DNA of 64,000 nucleotides from Flavobacterium yafengii (GCF_030010375.1 NZ_JASCRY010000001.1:930001-994000); one strand, 5' to 3'. Positions 9,500 to 19,064 are shown, numbered from the stretch's first letter. Translations and numbers: made by a program. The notes: a model not told the origin generated them from the letters alone.

Positions 9500-10519
9500 T
9501 TATGTTGATTCTCTTTCAATTATGCTGGTTTCTAGTTCAATGGATTGAAAAATTACGGGTAAATTCTTCTTTTTTAGATTGATTTCATCAAATAGAATCG
9601 ACGCTGATCTTCTCCCAATTTCAAAACCAGGTTGGTCAATTGTTGAGAGTTTTGGTGATATAACGCTTGACATAAACCAATTGCTGAAACCTAAAACCGC
9701 TATTTGTTTTGGAATGGAAATTCCTGTTTCATTGAAGTATTTAATGATTCCAATGGCAACTAAATCTGTAACGGCAAAAATAGCATCAATTTCTGGATGT
9801 TCATCAATTACTTTTTTAGCATTTTCATAACCATCTTCAAAATCTGTGTTGTTATCACATACAAAAACAAGTGACGAATCATAAGGAATCCCATTGTCTT
9901 CGAGTGCTTTTTTGTACCCTAAAAACCGATCAATAGCATTTTGGGGTAAATATGAACCTCTAAAATGAGCTATTTTTTTGTATCCTCTTTTTATAAGATA
10001 ACTAACAGCATCGTAAGCTGCTTTTTTATCATTGATAGTTACTTTGGAACAGCTAACAAGCTTTGCAATTTTATCAAAAAGTACCAGCGGGGTATTGTGA
10101 GCAATGATCGATTTTAAATGTTCAAAATCTCCCGTTTCATTAGACAAGGACATTAAAATACCATCTACTCTTTTATTTAATAACAGATCAATTTGTTTTT
10201 TTTCAAACTCTAATTTTTCATTGGATTGTAGAATAATAACCAAGTAATCCCTCTTCTCAGCCTCTTCAAGAATTCCTCTAATCACATTTGAGAAAAAATC
10301 ATGAACAAGCGTAGGGATTATCAATCCGATAGTTTTAGATTCTTTTGTTCTAAGGTTTACTGCAAAACTATTTGGAGTATAATGTAGTTTTTGAGCAAGT
10401 TCAATTACTGCTTTTTTTGTTTTTTCACTGACGTCTGAGTATCCTTTTAATGACTTTGAAACGGTAGTTATAGAAATCCCCAATTGAGCGGCAATTTCTT
10501 TGAGAGTGGGGTTGTTCAT
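9500..10519 (-). CDS. LacI-family transcriptional regulator (paralogue 2)
   Basis: This second LacI-type regulator, of 339 residues, has the same recognition helix (ISITTVSK) and the same hinge (YTPNSFAVNLRTKES) as paralogue 1, so both should bind the same operator. The effector-binding domain differs at many positions, for example NPQNAIDRYIGY against LPQNAIDRFLGY with distinct flanking loops, which may mean different inducers. It follows the GH13 gene by 71 bases on the minus strand and could be the last gene of the GH32-led operon, which would make it autoregulated. A 233-base gap with no gene separates it from paralogue 1. Confidence 0.9.
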   Translation of the reverse strand: MNNPTLKEIAAQLGISITTVSKSLKGYSDVSEKTKKAVIELAQKLHYTPNSFAVNLRTKESKTIGLIIPTLVHDFFSNVIRGILEEAEKRDYLVIILQSNEKLEFEKKQIDLLLNKRVDGILMSLSNETGDFEHLKSIIAHNTPLVLFDKIAKLVSCSKVTINDKKAAYDAVSYLIKRGYKKIAHFRGSYLPQNAIDRFLGYKKALEDNGIPYDSSLVFVCDNNTDFEDGYENAKKVIDEHPEIDAIFAVTDLVAIGIIKYFNETGISIPKQIAVLGFSNWFMSSVISPKLSTIDQPGFEIGRRSASILFDEINLKKKNLPVIFQSIELETSIIEREST

Positions 10520-10590
10520 AGTTCATGCTCTATTTGTAAAAGCCAAAAAAACAGTTTGTTAATTATCTCCTTTTTTAAAGTATTTAATTT

Positions 10591-12336
10591 TTATTTAAGT
10601 TCAATTAATGCCGCTTCGTAAGGACGTAAAACATTCTTTTTTAAATTTTTGGTACCCGTATAATTGTCTAAAATGATTTTAGATTTAGTGGTGGAAATCC
10701 CAATGTTGAACGAAGATTCTTTGTCTGAAAAATTTAATAAAACCAGTACTTTCTTCCCTTCTAATTCTCGAGTATATGCAAATACATTCGGGTTTTCTCT
10801 GTCCAATAGCGTATATTTTCCATAGACAAGAACAGGTTTCTTCTTGCGTAATTGTACTAATGTTCTAAAATAGTTTAAGGTCGAATTTGGGTCTTTTTCC
10901 TGTGCTTCAGCATTTATTAGATTGTAATTTGGATTTACTTTCAACCAAGGCTTTCCTGTTGTAAATCCTGCATTTTTAGTTGCGTCCCATTGAAAAGGTG
11001 TCCTTCCGTTTTCTCTTGAAGTTTGTTTTTGTCCTTCCAAAAACGCTTTCAAATCGCCTCCTTTATTTTTTAATCCAATGTATTTATTGCGCGTATCCAC
11101 ATCGTGATAATTCGCTATGGAATCGAATCGGATATTGGTCATTCCTAATTCGTCACCATAATAGTAATAAGGCGTTCCTCGCATGGTCATTATAAATGTA
11201 GAGAGCATTTTTGAAGAGATTTCTCTGAATTCAGGAGTGTCATTGCCAAATTTACTTACCATTCTGGGTTGGTCGTGATTGGCTAGGAAAATCGAAAGCC
11301 AACCTTTATCTTTAAAGGTTTCGTCATACCTTGAAAAAATATCTTTGTATTTAACAAGACCAAAATCATTGATATGCTTACCAATGTCAACGCTTTCAAA
11401 ATGATAGGCCATGTTTAATTCTTTTCGGTCAGGATCTACAAACAGCATTGCGTCTTCGGGAGTACTTCCAGCACCTTCGGCAACGGTCATAATATCATAT
11501 TTACTAAAAACTTCGCGGTTCATTTCCTGTAAATAATCATGTAGATGCGGGCCAACTCCGTAGTATTTTATGATGTTTTTCTCATATCCTTTTGGTAATT
11601 CTGGCCATGTAGTATCTTTTGAAGCAAACTGAAAAGCATCCATTCTAAAACCATCAATCCCTTTGTCTAACCAAAAACGCATCATTTCATATATTTCTTG
11701 TCTTAGCTTTGGATTTTCCCAATTTAAATCGGGCTGCTTTTGGGAAAAATAATGCAAATAATAGGCGTCAGTTTGTGCGTCATATTTCCAGGCATCGCTA
11801 TTCACATCAAAAAAACTCCATCGGTAAGGTGGTTTTCCTTTTTCGGCTGGCCACCAATGGTAGTAATCGCGGTATTTATTGTCTCTTGAACTTCTTGATT
11901 GTTTGAACCATTCGTGCTCATCGCTGCTATGATTTACCACTAAATCCATGATGAGTTTGATCCCGCGTTCATGCATCCCTTTTAGCAAAAGATCAAAGTC
12001 TTCCATAGTCCCAAAATCTGTCATGATTTGTCTATAGTCACTGATGTCATACCCATTATCATCATTTGGAGAAGTATATATCGGATTAAGCCAAACCGCA
12101 TCGATTCCTAGGCTTTTTATATAATCTAATTTTGAAATGATTCCTTTTAAATCCCCAACTCCATCGTCGTCACTGTCTTTGAAGCTTCTAGGATATACTT
12201 GGTACACAACAGCTTCTTTCCACCATTTGGTATCATTTTTTTGACTTGTTTTTACAAACTTGTTTTGAGCTGATGTGCTCTCAGCAGAAAATAGTGTAAG
12301 AGCAGAAAACAAGCATAATGAGAGAATAGGTTTCAT
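10591..12336 (-). CDS. Secreted GH13 alpha-glucosidase (oligo-1,6-glucosidase/maltase group)
   Basis: The frame extends up to 12396, but the ATG at 12336 gives a proper Sec signal peptide (MKPILSLCLFSALTLFSAES...AQ) and is chosen; the protein is 581 residues. GH13 features: VVYQVYPRSF at the first strand, VVNHSS, catalytic nucleophile Asp233 in GFRMDAF, acid/base Glu287 in TVAEG, and the third carboxylate Asp355 in NHDQPR. A C-terminal beta domain follows. It would release glucose from short alpha-glucosides or sucrose-like sugars in the periplasm. The residue after the nucleophile is Ala, whereas typical oligo-1,6-glucosidases have Val there, so the linkage preference cannot be read with confidence. 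Neighbours are a fructokinase (77 bases upstream) and a LacI regulator. Confidence 0.9.
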   Translation of the reverse strand: MKPILSLCLFSALTLFSAESTSAQNKFVKTSQKNDTKWWKEAVVYQVYPRSFKDSDDDGVGDLKGIISKLDYIKSLGIDAVWLNPIYTSPNDDNGYDISDYRQIMTDFGTMEDFDLLLKGMHERGIKLIMDLVVNHSSDEHEWFKQSRSSRDNKYRDYYHWWPAEKGKPPYRWSFFDVNSDAWKYDAQTDAYYLHYFSQKQPDLNWENPKLRQEIYEMMRFWLDKGIDGFRMDAFQFASKDTTWPELPKGYEKNIIKYYGVGPHLHDYLQEMNREVFSKYDIMTVAEGAGSTPEDAMLFVDPDRKELNMAYHFESVDIGKHINDFGLVKYKDIFSRYDETFKDKGWLSIFLANHDQPRMVSKFGNDTPEFREISSKMLSTFIMTMRGTPYYYYGDELGMTNIRFDSIANYHDVDTRNKYIGLKNKGGDLKAFLEGQKQTSRENGRTPFQWDATKNAGFTTGKPWLKVNPNYNLINAEAQEKDPNSTLNYFRTLVQLRKKKPVLVYGKYTLLDRENPNVFAYTRELEGKKVLVLLNFSDKESSFNIGISTTKSKIILDNYTGTKNLKKNVLRPYEAALIELK

Positions 12337-12413
12337 AGCTGTTTGTGTTAATAGTTTTTTTACTGTATTTGTTTGTAAGTGTTTTGATGCCAGCACTGTG
12401 TGATTTGTTGATT

Positions 12414-13316
12414 TTATATTGGACTCATAAAAGCATTGATTTCTTTACTGGAAATTTTTGGATTTGCGCCTTCGTTTTTTGCTACAATCGCGCCTAAAGC
12501 ACAAGCAAAATCAATCGCTTCTTGGGGATTCACATTATTTAATAGTTTAGAAATTAATCCAGCTAAAAAGGAATCTCCTGAGCCTACAGTATCAACAACA
12601 TCAATTTTATAGCCACTATTGTAGTACATTTTTCCATTATAATACAAAACTGCGCCATGACTTCCTTTGGTTACACAGATGTGTTTTGTGTTTGTCTGTT
12701 CTGCAATAAAAAGTATGTTTTGTTCCAATGAATGATAGGGGGAATTCATAAAAGCACTTATTTCATACAATTCATCATCATTGAATTTTATAAAATCAGA
12801 CTGCATCATTAAATTAATCAGGATTTCCTTGGTGTAAAAAGGAGCACGCAAATTAACATCGAAAACAGCGTATTTTGCATAGTTTATTATTTCTAAAAGT
12901 GAACTTTGTGAGACAGAATCTCTACATACAAGACTCCCAAAAACAAGTGCGTCCGCTTTTTTGACCATGATTTCGTCTTCCGGAATACAAACAATTTTAT
13001 CCCAAGCAACCGGGTAATTTATGGTGTATGAAGCAGAACCCTTTTCATTTAATTTTACAATTACTTCGCCTGTGTGAAAAATTTCATCAACTTGAATAGA
13101 AGAAGTATCTACGCCATTCATTCGAACATAATCTATTAATTCACGACCTATAGCATCGTTGCCAATTCGACTGATTATATGAGTATTCGCTCCCAGTGAT
13201 GCTAGTCTTAGTGCTACATTCAATGGTGCACCACCAATTTTTCTATGTGTTGGGAAAACATCAAATAAGACTTCTCCAAAACAAACGATGCTGAGTTTTT
13301 CTTTAAAATTATTCAT
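12414..13316 (-). CDS. PfkB-family sugar kinase, probable fructokinase
   Basis: The ribokinase-fold protein of 300 residues shows the N-terminal glycine pair motif (KIGGAPLNVALRLASLG) and the C-terminal catalytic/anion-hole motif DTVGSGDSFLAG with Asp as the base. It would phosphorylate fructose from GH32 or GH13 action in the cytoplasm with ATP. Its start overlaps the stop of the upstream sugar porter by 8 bases (ATGAATAA), so carrier and kinase are translationally coupled. That pairing of a hexose porter with a fructokinase, next to GH32, is the main ground for fructose as substrate. Another PfkB kinase lies at 34165. Confidence 0.85.
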   Translation of the reverse strand: MNNFKEKLSIVCFGEVLFDVFPTHRKIGGAPLNVALRLASLGANTHIISRIGNDAIGRELIDYVRMNGVDTSSIQVDEIFHTGEVIVKLNEKGSASYTINYPVAWDKIVCIPEDEIMVKKADALVFGSLVCRDSVSQSSLLEIINYAKYAVFDVNLRAPFYTKEILINLMMQSDFIKFNDDELYEISAFMNSPYHSLEQNILFIAEQTNTKHICVTKGSHGAVLYYNGKMYYNSGYKIDVVDTVGSGDSFLAGLISKLLNNVNPQEAIDFACALGAIVAKNEGANPKISSKEINAFMSPI

Positions 13317-14640
13317 TATTAACCATTTTATGTTCTAATTCTTCTAGTGATAAACCTTTGGTTTCTGGCATCATAAACAATACAAAAACCAATTGTAAAA
13401 CCATCATAAAAGCAAAAAAAGCAAAGATTGGCCAAGGATTTATTTTGAATAAGTCAATGACCACCGGCCCGGCCAGAGTAATTAATGCGGCAAAAATCCA
13501 GTGAATTCCTGTTCCGAAAGATTGTCCGTTAGCTCTAACGTTATTTGGGAATATTTCTGAAATAAATACCCAAATCACTGCACCCTGTCCAATAGCATGT
13601 GAAGCTATAAATAGCATGATTGATGTCATCAAAATGATCGCACCCAGATTATTATAAAAAGCAAGCGCAACCATACTTAAACTTATAATGTAGCCCAAAG
13701 AACCTATGATCATAAGTTGTTTTCTTCCTAAAACATCTATTAATCGCATGCCGGCAATGGTGAAAATCAAATTTGTTACTCCAATTAAGATAGAGTTCAT
13801 TAAGGATTCTTTTGAACCCAATCCTGCCATTTCCAATATTTCCGGGGCATAATACAGAATAAAATTAATTCCCGATAGTTGGTTGAAAAAAGCCAGTAAA
13901 AAAGCTAAAATTATTGGGAGTTTGTATTTTCTTGAAAAAATAGATTCTTTTACGGAAGTGTCCACTAAATCTTTTTTAATTTCTTGAAAACTTTCTAAAG
14001 CTTCTTCTTTACTGTAAATCATTTCAAGTACTTTCATCCCTGCTGCGTCATCTCTTTTTTTCAAGATTAACCAACGTGGACTATCCGGGATTTGTAATAC
14101 GATTAGACTGTAAATAAATGCAGGAAGCGCTACAATACCAATCATCCAGCGCCAGTCATTTTCTCCTCCAACACCTTCAAATAAATAATTGGAAAAGAAG
14201 GCAATCAAGATACCAAATACAATATTAAACTGAAAAAGTGTTCCTAATTTCCCTCTGTTTTGAGGACTGGAAATTTCTGAAATATAAATAGGTGCTGCCA
14301 CAGATGAAGCTCCAACACCGATACCGCCAATGAAGCGAAAAAATGAAAACGTATAAGGGTCTTGTGCAAATGCTGAACCTAAAGCCGATACTAAAAACAA
14401 GATTCCAATCCAGAATAATGTTTTCTTTCTGCCCCATTTATCACATGGAATTCCTCCTAATAAAGAACCCAATACGGTTCCCCATAAAGCCATTGACATG
14501 ATAAAAATCCCGTGAAATAATGGAGTGGTGTGCCATAATTCTTTGATGGGTAAATTGGCGCCGGATATTACAACGGTGTCAAAGCCAAATAAAAATCCCG
14601 CAACAGCAACAGTAAGGGACCAGTTTCGAACGTTATTCAT
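13309..14640 (-). CDS. MFS sugar porter family hexose:proton symporter
   Basis: The 443-residue protein has twelve membrane segments and all hallmarks of the sugar porter (SP) family: GRKKTLF after helix 2, RFIGGIGVGA and PIYISEISSPQNRG around helices 4-5, PDSPRWL in the central loop, QLSGINFILYYAP in helix 7, and PETKGLSLEELE at the C-terminus. It imports a monosaccharide with protons across the inner membrane. Genetic coupling with the fructokinase downstream suggests fructose or glucose released by the neighbouring GH32 enzyme. The gene starts 50 bases after the GH32 stop, and no separate promoter is evident in that gap. Confidence 0.92.
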   Translation of the reverse strand: MNNVRNWSLTVAVAGFLFGFDTVVISGANLPIKELWHTTPLFHGIFIMSMALWGTVLGSLLGGIPCDKWGRKKTLFWIGILFLVSALGSAFAQDPYTFSFFRFIGGIGVGASSVAAPIYISEISSPQNRGKLGTLFQFNIVFGILIAFFSNYLFEGVGGENDWRWMIGIVALPAFIYSLIVLQIPDSPRWLILKKRDDAAGMKVLEMIYSKEEALESFQEIKKDLVDTSVKESIFSRKYKLPIILAFLLAFFNQLSGINFILYYAPEILEMAGLGSKESLMNSILIGVTNLIFTIAGMRLIDVLGRKQLMIIGSLGYIISLSMVALAFYNNLGAIILMTSIMLFIASHAIGQGAVIWVFISEIFPNNVRANGQSFGTGIHWIFAALITLAGPVVIDLFKINPWPIFAFFAFMMVLQLVFVLFMMPETKGLSLEELEHKMVNNE

Positions 14641-14690
14641 TTTTTATAATTTATGGTTAATAGTTTTGGTTTTATAAATGATATGTATTG

Positions 14691-16280
14691 TTACCAGATT
14701 CCTTTAATTCTATGGACTGTAAGGTTTTTTATTTCTTGTTTTTCATCAGATTGTATGCTCAGTTTTGTATAGGGTTTGTTAGGAAAAATTTGTTCCGTAA
14801 AACCGTAAACGCCGCCGTTCAAGAAAATTTCTATAGAAGACCAATCTAAAATAATTTGGTAATCAATAGTTTTCGAAATGATACTTGGCGTTGCAGTTGT
14901 ATGGATTTCTTTTCCAAAGTTTTCTTCGAAATTTACTATCCCGGAATGGCGTCTGTCTATCGAAAAGGTTTTTTGTGCAGCATCATAATTCAAAACCAAA
15001 GAATCATTTACTTCATTAGAAAAAATCAGTTTTAAATTTTTTGAAGCTGCTTTAAATTTTATTTCAGATTGGTTGAAATTATCATAAGTAAAATTGATTT
15101 TTTGCTGCGGTTTAATACTCAATAAATCCTTTGAGAATTCTGAAACCAATTGTTTTTTGAATGATTCAATAGGACTATTTTTTAGCACATAACTACTATT
15201 TATTTTTACAAGAGAAAGTTCTCGAGGCAGTGTCATGGCACTTCTCCAGTTTTTTGTGGGCGTGTTTCTGGCATATAGCCAATTACTCATCCAGCCTAAA
15301 AATATTCTCTTGTAGTCTGGAGTATTGTTATAAGTAACTCCTGCATAATTATCGGTGCCGTTGTCAATCCATTTAATGTCTTTTTGGGTAGTTTTAAAAC
15401 TTTTTCCATCAAAATCACCTACGAAGTATTGTGTTCCGGAACCGCCATTAGGTGCGCCAGGATTGATGCTGATGAGTAAAACCCATTTTTCTTCTTTGGA
15501 ACCGGCAACTTTTAATTTAAAAATATCGGGACATTCCCAAACACCGCCATGAGCACCTACTTTTTTGCCAAATTCACTTTCGAATTTCCAATTAATTAAA
15601 TTTTCAGAGGTGTAAAATTGAGCATGATCTCCGGCTACTAATACCATATTCCAAAGATTAGTTTCGGTATTCCAAAAAACCTTAGGGTCTCTAAAATCTT
15701 TTAAAACAGAATTTTTAACAATAGGATTTTTTTCATATTTCAACCAAGTCTCCCCTTCATCTAGGCTGTAAGCCAATCCTTGCGTTTGATAATCTGTTCT
15801 TCCCGCTTTTTCGCCTGCCATGTCGTGATACGTGAAAATCGCAATCATCGGCGGGTTTTCTGTAGTTCCTAAACCGGAAGTATTATTTAGATCTACAACC
15901 GCACTTCCTGAAAATATCATTCCTAATTTATCAGGAAATAAAGCAATTTTTTTGTGTGCCCAATGAATTAAATCAGTGCTTGTAGCGTGCCCCCAATGCA
16001 TCGGGCCCCAGACAATGTCATCTGGATAATATTGGTAAAACAAATGATAAATCCCTTTATAGAAAACCATACCGTTAGGGTCATTCATCCATTTTTTTTC
16101 TGGAGAAAAATGAAATTGTGGTCTAAACGGTTCTTTGTATTTCTCTGAAGAATCAATTTTTATTTTTTCAGATGAGTTAATGGCAATGATGGTATTGCTT
16201 TCTTCTTTTTTACAAGAAAACAAGAATAATGTGCAGCCAAATAGGAAGGAAATCATTACTAAGTTATTTGCGAACTTCAT
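14691..16280 (-). CDS. GH32 beta-fructofuranosidase/levanase-type lipoprotein
   Basis: The protein of 529 residues has a lipoprotein signal (lipobox LFSC, acylated Cys23) followed by KKEES, so it is anchored in the outer or inner membrane leaflet. GH32 motifs: WMNDPNG (64-70, nucleophile Asp67), a central RDPKVFW, and ECPDIF containing the acid/base Glu. A C-terminal beta-sandwich module follows. It splits terminal fructose from sucrose, levan or inulin; exo action is most likely for this group. It is the first gene of the minus-strand operon (GH32, porter, kinase, GH13, LacI) and shares its upstream region, which contains paired LacI operators, with the divergent GH65 gene. Confidence 0.93.
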   Translation of the reverse strand: MKFANNLVMISFLFGCTLFLFSCKKEESNTIIAINSSEKIKIDSSEKYKEPFRPQFHFSPEKKWMNDPNGMVFYKGIYHLFYQYYPDDIVWGPMHWGHATSTDLIHWAHKKIALFPDKLGMIFSGSAVVDLNNTSGLGTTENPPMIAIFTYHDMAGEKAGRTDYQTQGLAYSLDEGETWLKYEKNPIVKNSVLKDFRDPKVFWNTETNLWNMVLVAGDHAQFYTSENLINWKFESEFGKKVGAHGGVWECPDIFKLKVAGSKEEKWVLLISINPGAPNGGSGTQYFVGDFDGKSFKTTQKDIKWIDNGTDNYAGVTYNNTPDYKRIFLGWMSNWLYARNTPTKNWRSAMTLPRELSLVKINSSYVLKNSPIESFKKQLVSEFSKDLLSIKPQQKINFTYDNFNQSEIKFKAASKNLKLIFSNEVNDSLVLNYDAAQKTFSIDRRHSGIVNFEENFGKEIHTTATPSIISKTIDYQIILDWSSIEIFLNGGVYGFTEQIFPNKPYTKLSIQSDEKQEIKNLTVHRIKGIW

Positions 16281-16359
16281 TAAAAAAGGAATTTATTATT
16301 ATATTATCTTCATAAAAATAGAATTCTATTTTTTAATTATTCAAAATTGTATAATTAAT

Positions 16360-16390
16360 AACGTTTTCGATATGTCGAAAACGTTTTCGA
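16360..16390. promoter_or_regulatory. Paired LacI operators between divergent GH32 and GH65 genes
   Basis: The second site is a perfect 16-bp palindrome, TCGAAAACGTTTTCGA (16375-16390). The first site, AACGTTTTCGA (16360-16370), shares the AACGTTTTCGA half. Central CG steps are at 16362 and 16382, 20 bp apart, about two helical turns. The first site also forms a 10-bp inverted repeat ACGTTTTCGA/TCGAAAACGT with the left half of the second. The CG-centred palindrome is typical of LacI-family operators, and two LacI genes lie in the same cluster. Confidence 0.85.
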
Positions 16391-16444
16391 TTTGTATTCC
16401 ATGTACTATATGGAACTATTCAATTTTTTAAGAAATAAATTATA

Positions 16445-16452
16445 TAAGTTTG
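16445..16452 (+). promoter_or_regulatory. -7 element TAAGTTTG upstream of the GH65 gene
   Basis: TAAGTTTG fits TAnnTTTG. It overlaps the TTG at 16450 that would otherwise extend the reading frame, which supports the ATG at 16477 as the real start. The LacI operators end about 55 bases upstream of it. Confidence 0.45.
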
Positions 16453-16476
16453 AAAATATTATTAAAAAATACAACT

Positions 16477-18483
16477 ATGATTTCAACATTTAAGAGTCTA
16501 GTCTTCCTGCTTTTAGTAAGTCCAATTGTTTTTGGACAAACTAAATCAGACGAATGGCATTTACAGGCAAATTCCAGAGAAAATTATTTTGGTGTAGCTA
16601 TGGCAAATGGTCAAATAGGAATTGTTACAGATGATACGCCTTTGAAAACAAAAGAAATTATTCTGAACGGAGTTTACGATGGCAGTCCCGAAAATGGAAT
16701 TAGCAGAATTGTTCGAGGAATTGAGTTTTTGAATCTGCATTTGAATATAAACAATCAAGAAATTAAATCAGACAATATCGATAACTGGAGCCAAGTGGTT
16801 TCTATGAAAGAAGGGACAAGTACCACTTCATTTTCATTTAAAGATTTAGCGAATATCAATTATACAATTTTGGCTAATAGAGCGGTTCCTTTTTCAGCAA
16901 TGGCAATTGTCGAGATTACTCCTATTAAGGATATAGAAATTATGGCGAATAATTATATGGTAGTTCCTGATGAATTGAAAGAGGTGAAAAGTCAGTTTCG
17001 GGTTTTAAAAGACAATCAGTATTTAATGCCGGTTTTTGGAACAGTTGCTAAAACGCTAACTGGAAAATATACGGTTGCGGCTTCAACAACATTTCTTTTT
17101 GACGGACAAGGAGAAACTTTGAAGCAAACCGGAAATGAAGTTGGTTTTACTAAAAAATTAGTAAAAGGTAAAAAATACCGTTTTGCAGTAGCAGGAGGAA
17201 TTTGTACTTCAAAAGATGTTACGGATCCTTTGAACGAATCCGAAAGACAGCCCATATATGCTTTACAGGAAGGAATTGATAAATTATTGAATCGTCATAA
17301 ACAAGCTTGGGCAGAATTGTGGAATACGGGTGATATTCAAATTGAAGGTGATTTAGATGCGCAACAACGGGTACGTTTTGCTTTGTACAATTTGTATTCG
17401 TATATCCGTCCGGAAACCAGACAAAGTATTGCGCCAATGGGATTGTCATCTCAAGGATATAACGGACATATTTTTTGGGACACCGAACTTTGGATGTATC
17501 CAACTCTTTTGGCTTTACAACCTGATATGGCAAAATCGTGTTTAGATTACCGTTCAGATCGTTTGCAAAAAGCAAAACAAAAAGCTTTTATTTATGGTTA
17601 CAAAGGGGCGATGTATCCTTGGGAATCTGATGATACAGGAGAAGAAGCTACGCCGACTTGGGCTTTGACCGGGATTTTTGAACAACACATCACAGCGGAT
17701 GTTTCGATTGCTTTTTGGAATTATTACAGCTATACACAAGATAAATCTTGGTTGAGAAAAGAATGGGCAGTTCTGAAAGAAACAGCAGATTTTTGGGTAA
17801 GTCGTGTAGTTAAAAATCAGGATGGAAGTTTTTCTATTCTGAATGTAGTAGGTGCCGATGAATATGCGCAACATGTAGATGATAATGCCTTTACAAATGC
17901 ATCAGCTATTGAATCTTTAAAAAACACGATTAAAGCGGCAACAATTTTGAACGAACTGGTTAATCCAAAATGGATTGAAGTTTCTGAGAAATTAGTTATT
18001 CACAGAGAGAATGGAATTACTCAAAATTATAAAGGGTATCAGGGCCAAATGATAAAACAAGCTGATGTAAATTTGTTAGCCTATCCTTTACACATAATCA
18101 CTGACAAAGTTCAAATTGAAAAAGATTTAGAATACTACGCTGAAAAAATTGATAAAAAAGATGGTCCTGCAATGGCTTCTGGAGTTTTATCTGTTTTGTA
18201 TTCACGATTAGGCGATAGAGAAAAGGCCTATAGTTATTTTGTGAAGTCCTATTTGCCAAATAGCCGCCCTCCTTTTGGTGTGTTTTCGGAATCAGCCAAT
18301 AGTAATAACCCTTATTTTGCTACAGGAGCTGGAGCGATGCTTCAGGCTGTTATTTATGGTTTTGGAGGAGTGGAACAGACTGATATGGGATTGAAATACA
18401 ACAAAGGACTGTTGCCAAAACAATGGAAATCATTAAAGATTATTGGAATTGGAGTTGACAATAAGACAATTGTTATAAAATAA
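16477..18483 (+). CDS. Periplasmic GH65 family alpha-glucoside hydrolase (kojibiose-hydrolase-like?)
   Basis: From the ATG at 16477 the protein has 668 residues, with a signal peptide (MISTFKSLVFLLLVSPIVFGQ). It shows the GH65 layout: N-terminal beta-sandwich, then an (alpha/alpha)6 barrel with GYNGHIFWDTELWMYP and the acid motif GADEYAQHVDDNAFTNAS (Glu462). Intracellular GH65 phosphorylases carry a phosphate-binding loop near the end of the barrel; here that region reads FGVFSESANSNNPYF with Glu605, which could be the base of an inverting hydrolase. I recall a secreted GH65 kojibiose hydrolase from Flavobacterium johnsoniae with this kind of arrangement. Trehalose or another alpha-glucobiose is an alternative substrate. 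It is transcribed away from GH32 and ends at a terminator hairpin. Confidence 0.85.
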   Translation: MISTFKSLVFLLLVSPIVFGQTKSDEWHLQANSRENYFGVAMANGQIGIVTDDTPLKTKEIILNGVYDGSPENGISRIVRGIEFLNLHLNINNQEIKSDNIDNWSQVVSMKEGTSTTSFSFKDLANINYTILANRAVPFSAMAIVEITPIKDIEIMANNYMVVPDELKEVKSQFRVLKDNQYLMPVFGTVAKTLTGKYTVAASTTFLFDGQGETLKQTGNEVGFTKKLVKGKKYRFAVAGGICTSKDVTDPLNESERQPIYALQEGIDKLLNRHKQAWAELWNTGDIQIEGDLDAQQRVRFALYNLYSYIRPETRQSIAPMGLSSQGYNGHIFWDTELWMYPTLLALQPDMAKSCLDYRSDRLQKAKQKAFIYGYKGAMYPWESDDTGEEATPTWALTGIFEQHITADVSIAFWNYYSYTQDKSWLRKEWAVLKETADFWVSRVVKNQDGSFSILNVVGADEYAQHVDDNAFTNASAIESLKNTIKAATILNELVNPKWIEVSEKLVIHRENGITQNYKGYQGQMIKQADVNLLAYPLHIITDKVQIEKDLEYYAEKIDKKDGPAMASGVLSVLYSRLGDREKAYSYFVKSYLPNSRPPFGVFSESANSNNPYFATGAGAMLQAVIYGFGGVEQTDMGLKYNKGLLPKQWKSLKIIGIGVDNKTIVIK

Positions 18484-18504
18484 TACGTTAAATAATTTTT
18501 TTTG

Positions 18505-18568
18505 CCACGAATGCATAATTCAATCTGTTTATAAATGGATTTAATTGTTGTATTTGTGGTTTTTTTTT
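18505..18568 (+). terminator. Terminator after the GH65 gene
   Basis: A long imperfect hairpin pairs CCACGAATGCA with TGTATTTGTGG (G-T pairs tolerated) and AATT-rich inner arms, followed by nine T. It starts 21 bases after the GH65 stop. Confidence 0.65.
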
Positions 18569-18993
18569 GGATTATTATCAAAGAAGGTTCTGAAATACTG
18601 GATGAGTTTATTAAATAAATTTAATTCAAAATGTATTGAGGTCTTTTTGTCCAAAATATAGTGTTAGTGTATCTAAATTTTTACGTTAATGTGTTTTTGT
18701 TACATTACTATTTTTTTAGCGTTATGAAATGGGAAATAAAGCAGATGTGGTTTTTTTAGCCAAATGTTTTGAGGTATATTTATTTAGTCAAATCCAGATT
18801 GTTGATTTAGAGCAAAAAATGATATTACTTTGAATAATTCGCAATGTTCTTTCTTATTAGGCTCTTTTTTTGATTAAAATGCAATGATTTTTCGAGGTAA
18901 AAGTGAAAATAATATAAGAATTGTTTTTTTAGTGCCTTTTTTTTGTGTTTATTATAATTTTACTATTAATTTTTTAAAGTATTAATTTTAAAA

Positions 18994-19026
18994 TCGAAAA
19001 CGTTTTCGGCATAACGAAAACGTTAT
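18994..19026 (+). promoter_or_regulatory. Paired LacI operators upstream of susC
   Basis: The first site is TCGAAAACGTTTTCGG (18994-19009), a near-perfect palindrome. The second is a weaker site, ATAACGAAAACGTTAT (19011-19026), which keeps the AAAACGTT core. CG steps at 19001 and 19021 are 20 bp apart. Both sites lie about 40-70 bases upstream of the -7 element, a position more usual for activation than for blocking RNA polymerase. Confidence 0.8.
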
Positions 19027-19064
19027 AGTTTAATAAAATCTTAATATTATCATAAAATTATAAT

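Noticed and set aside
9579..9830. Plus-strand reading frame of 83 codons inside the second LacI gene
   Set aside because: It is antisense to a well-supported gene and has no protein-like features.
12337..12396. 20-residue N-terminal extension of the GH13 enzyme
   Set aside because: The internal ATG at 12336 begins a standard signal peptide; the extension would bury it.
16450..16476. TTG start for the GH65 protein
   Set aside because: It overlaps the -7 element TAAGTTTG, and the ATG at 16477 gives a clean signal peptide.
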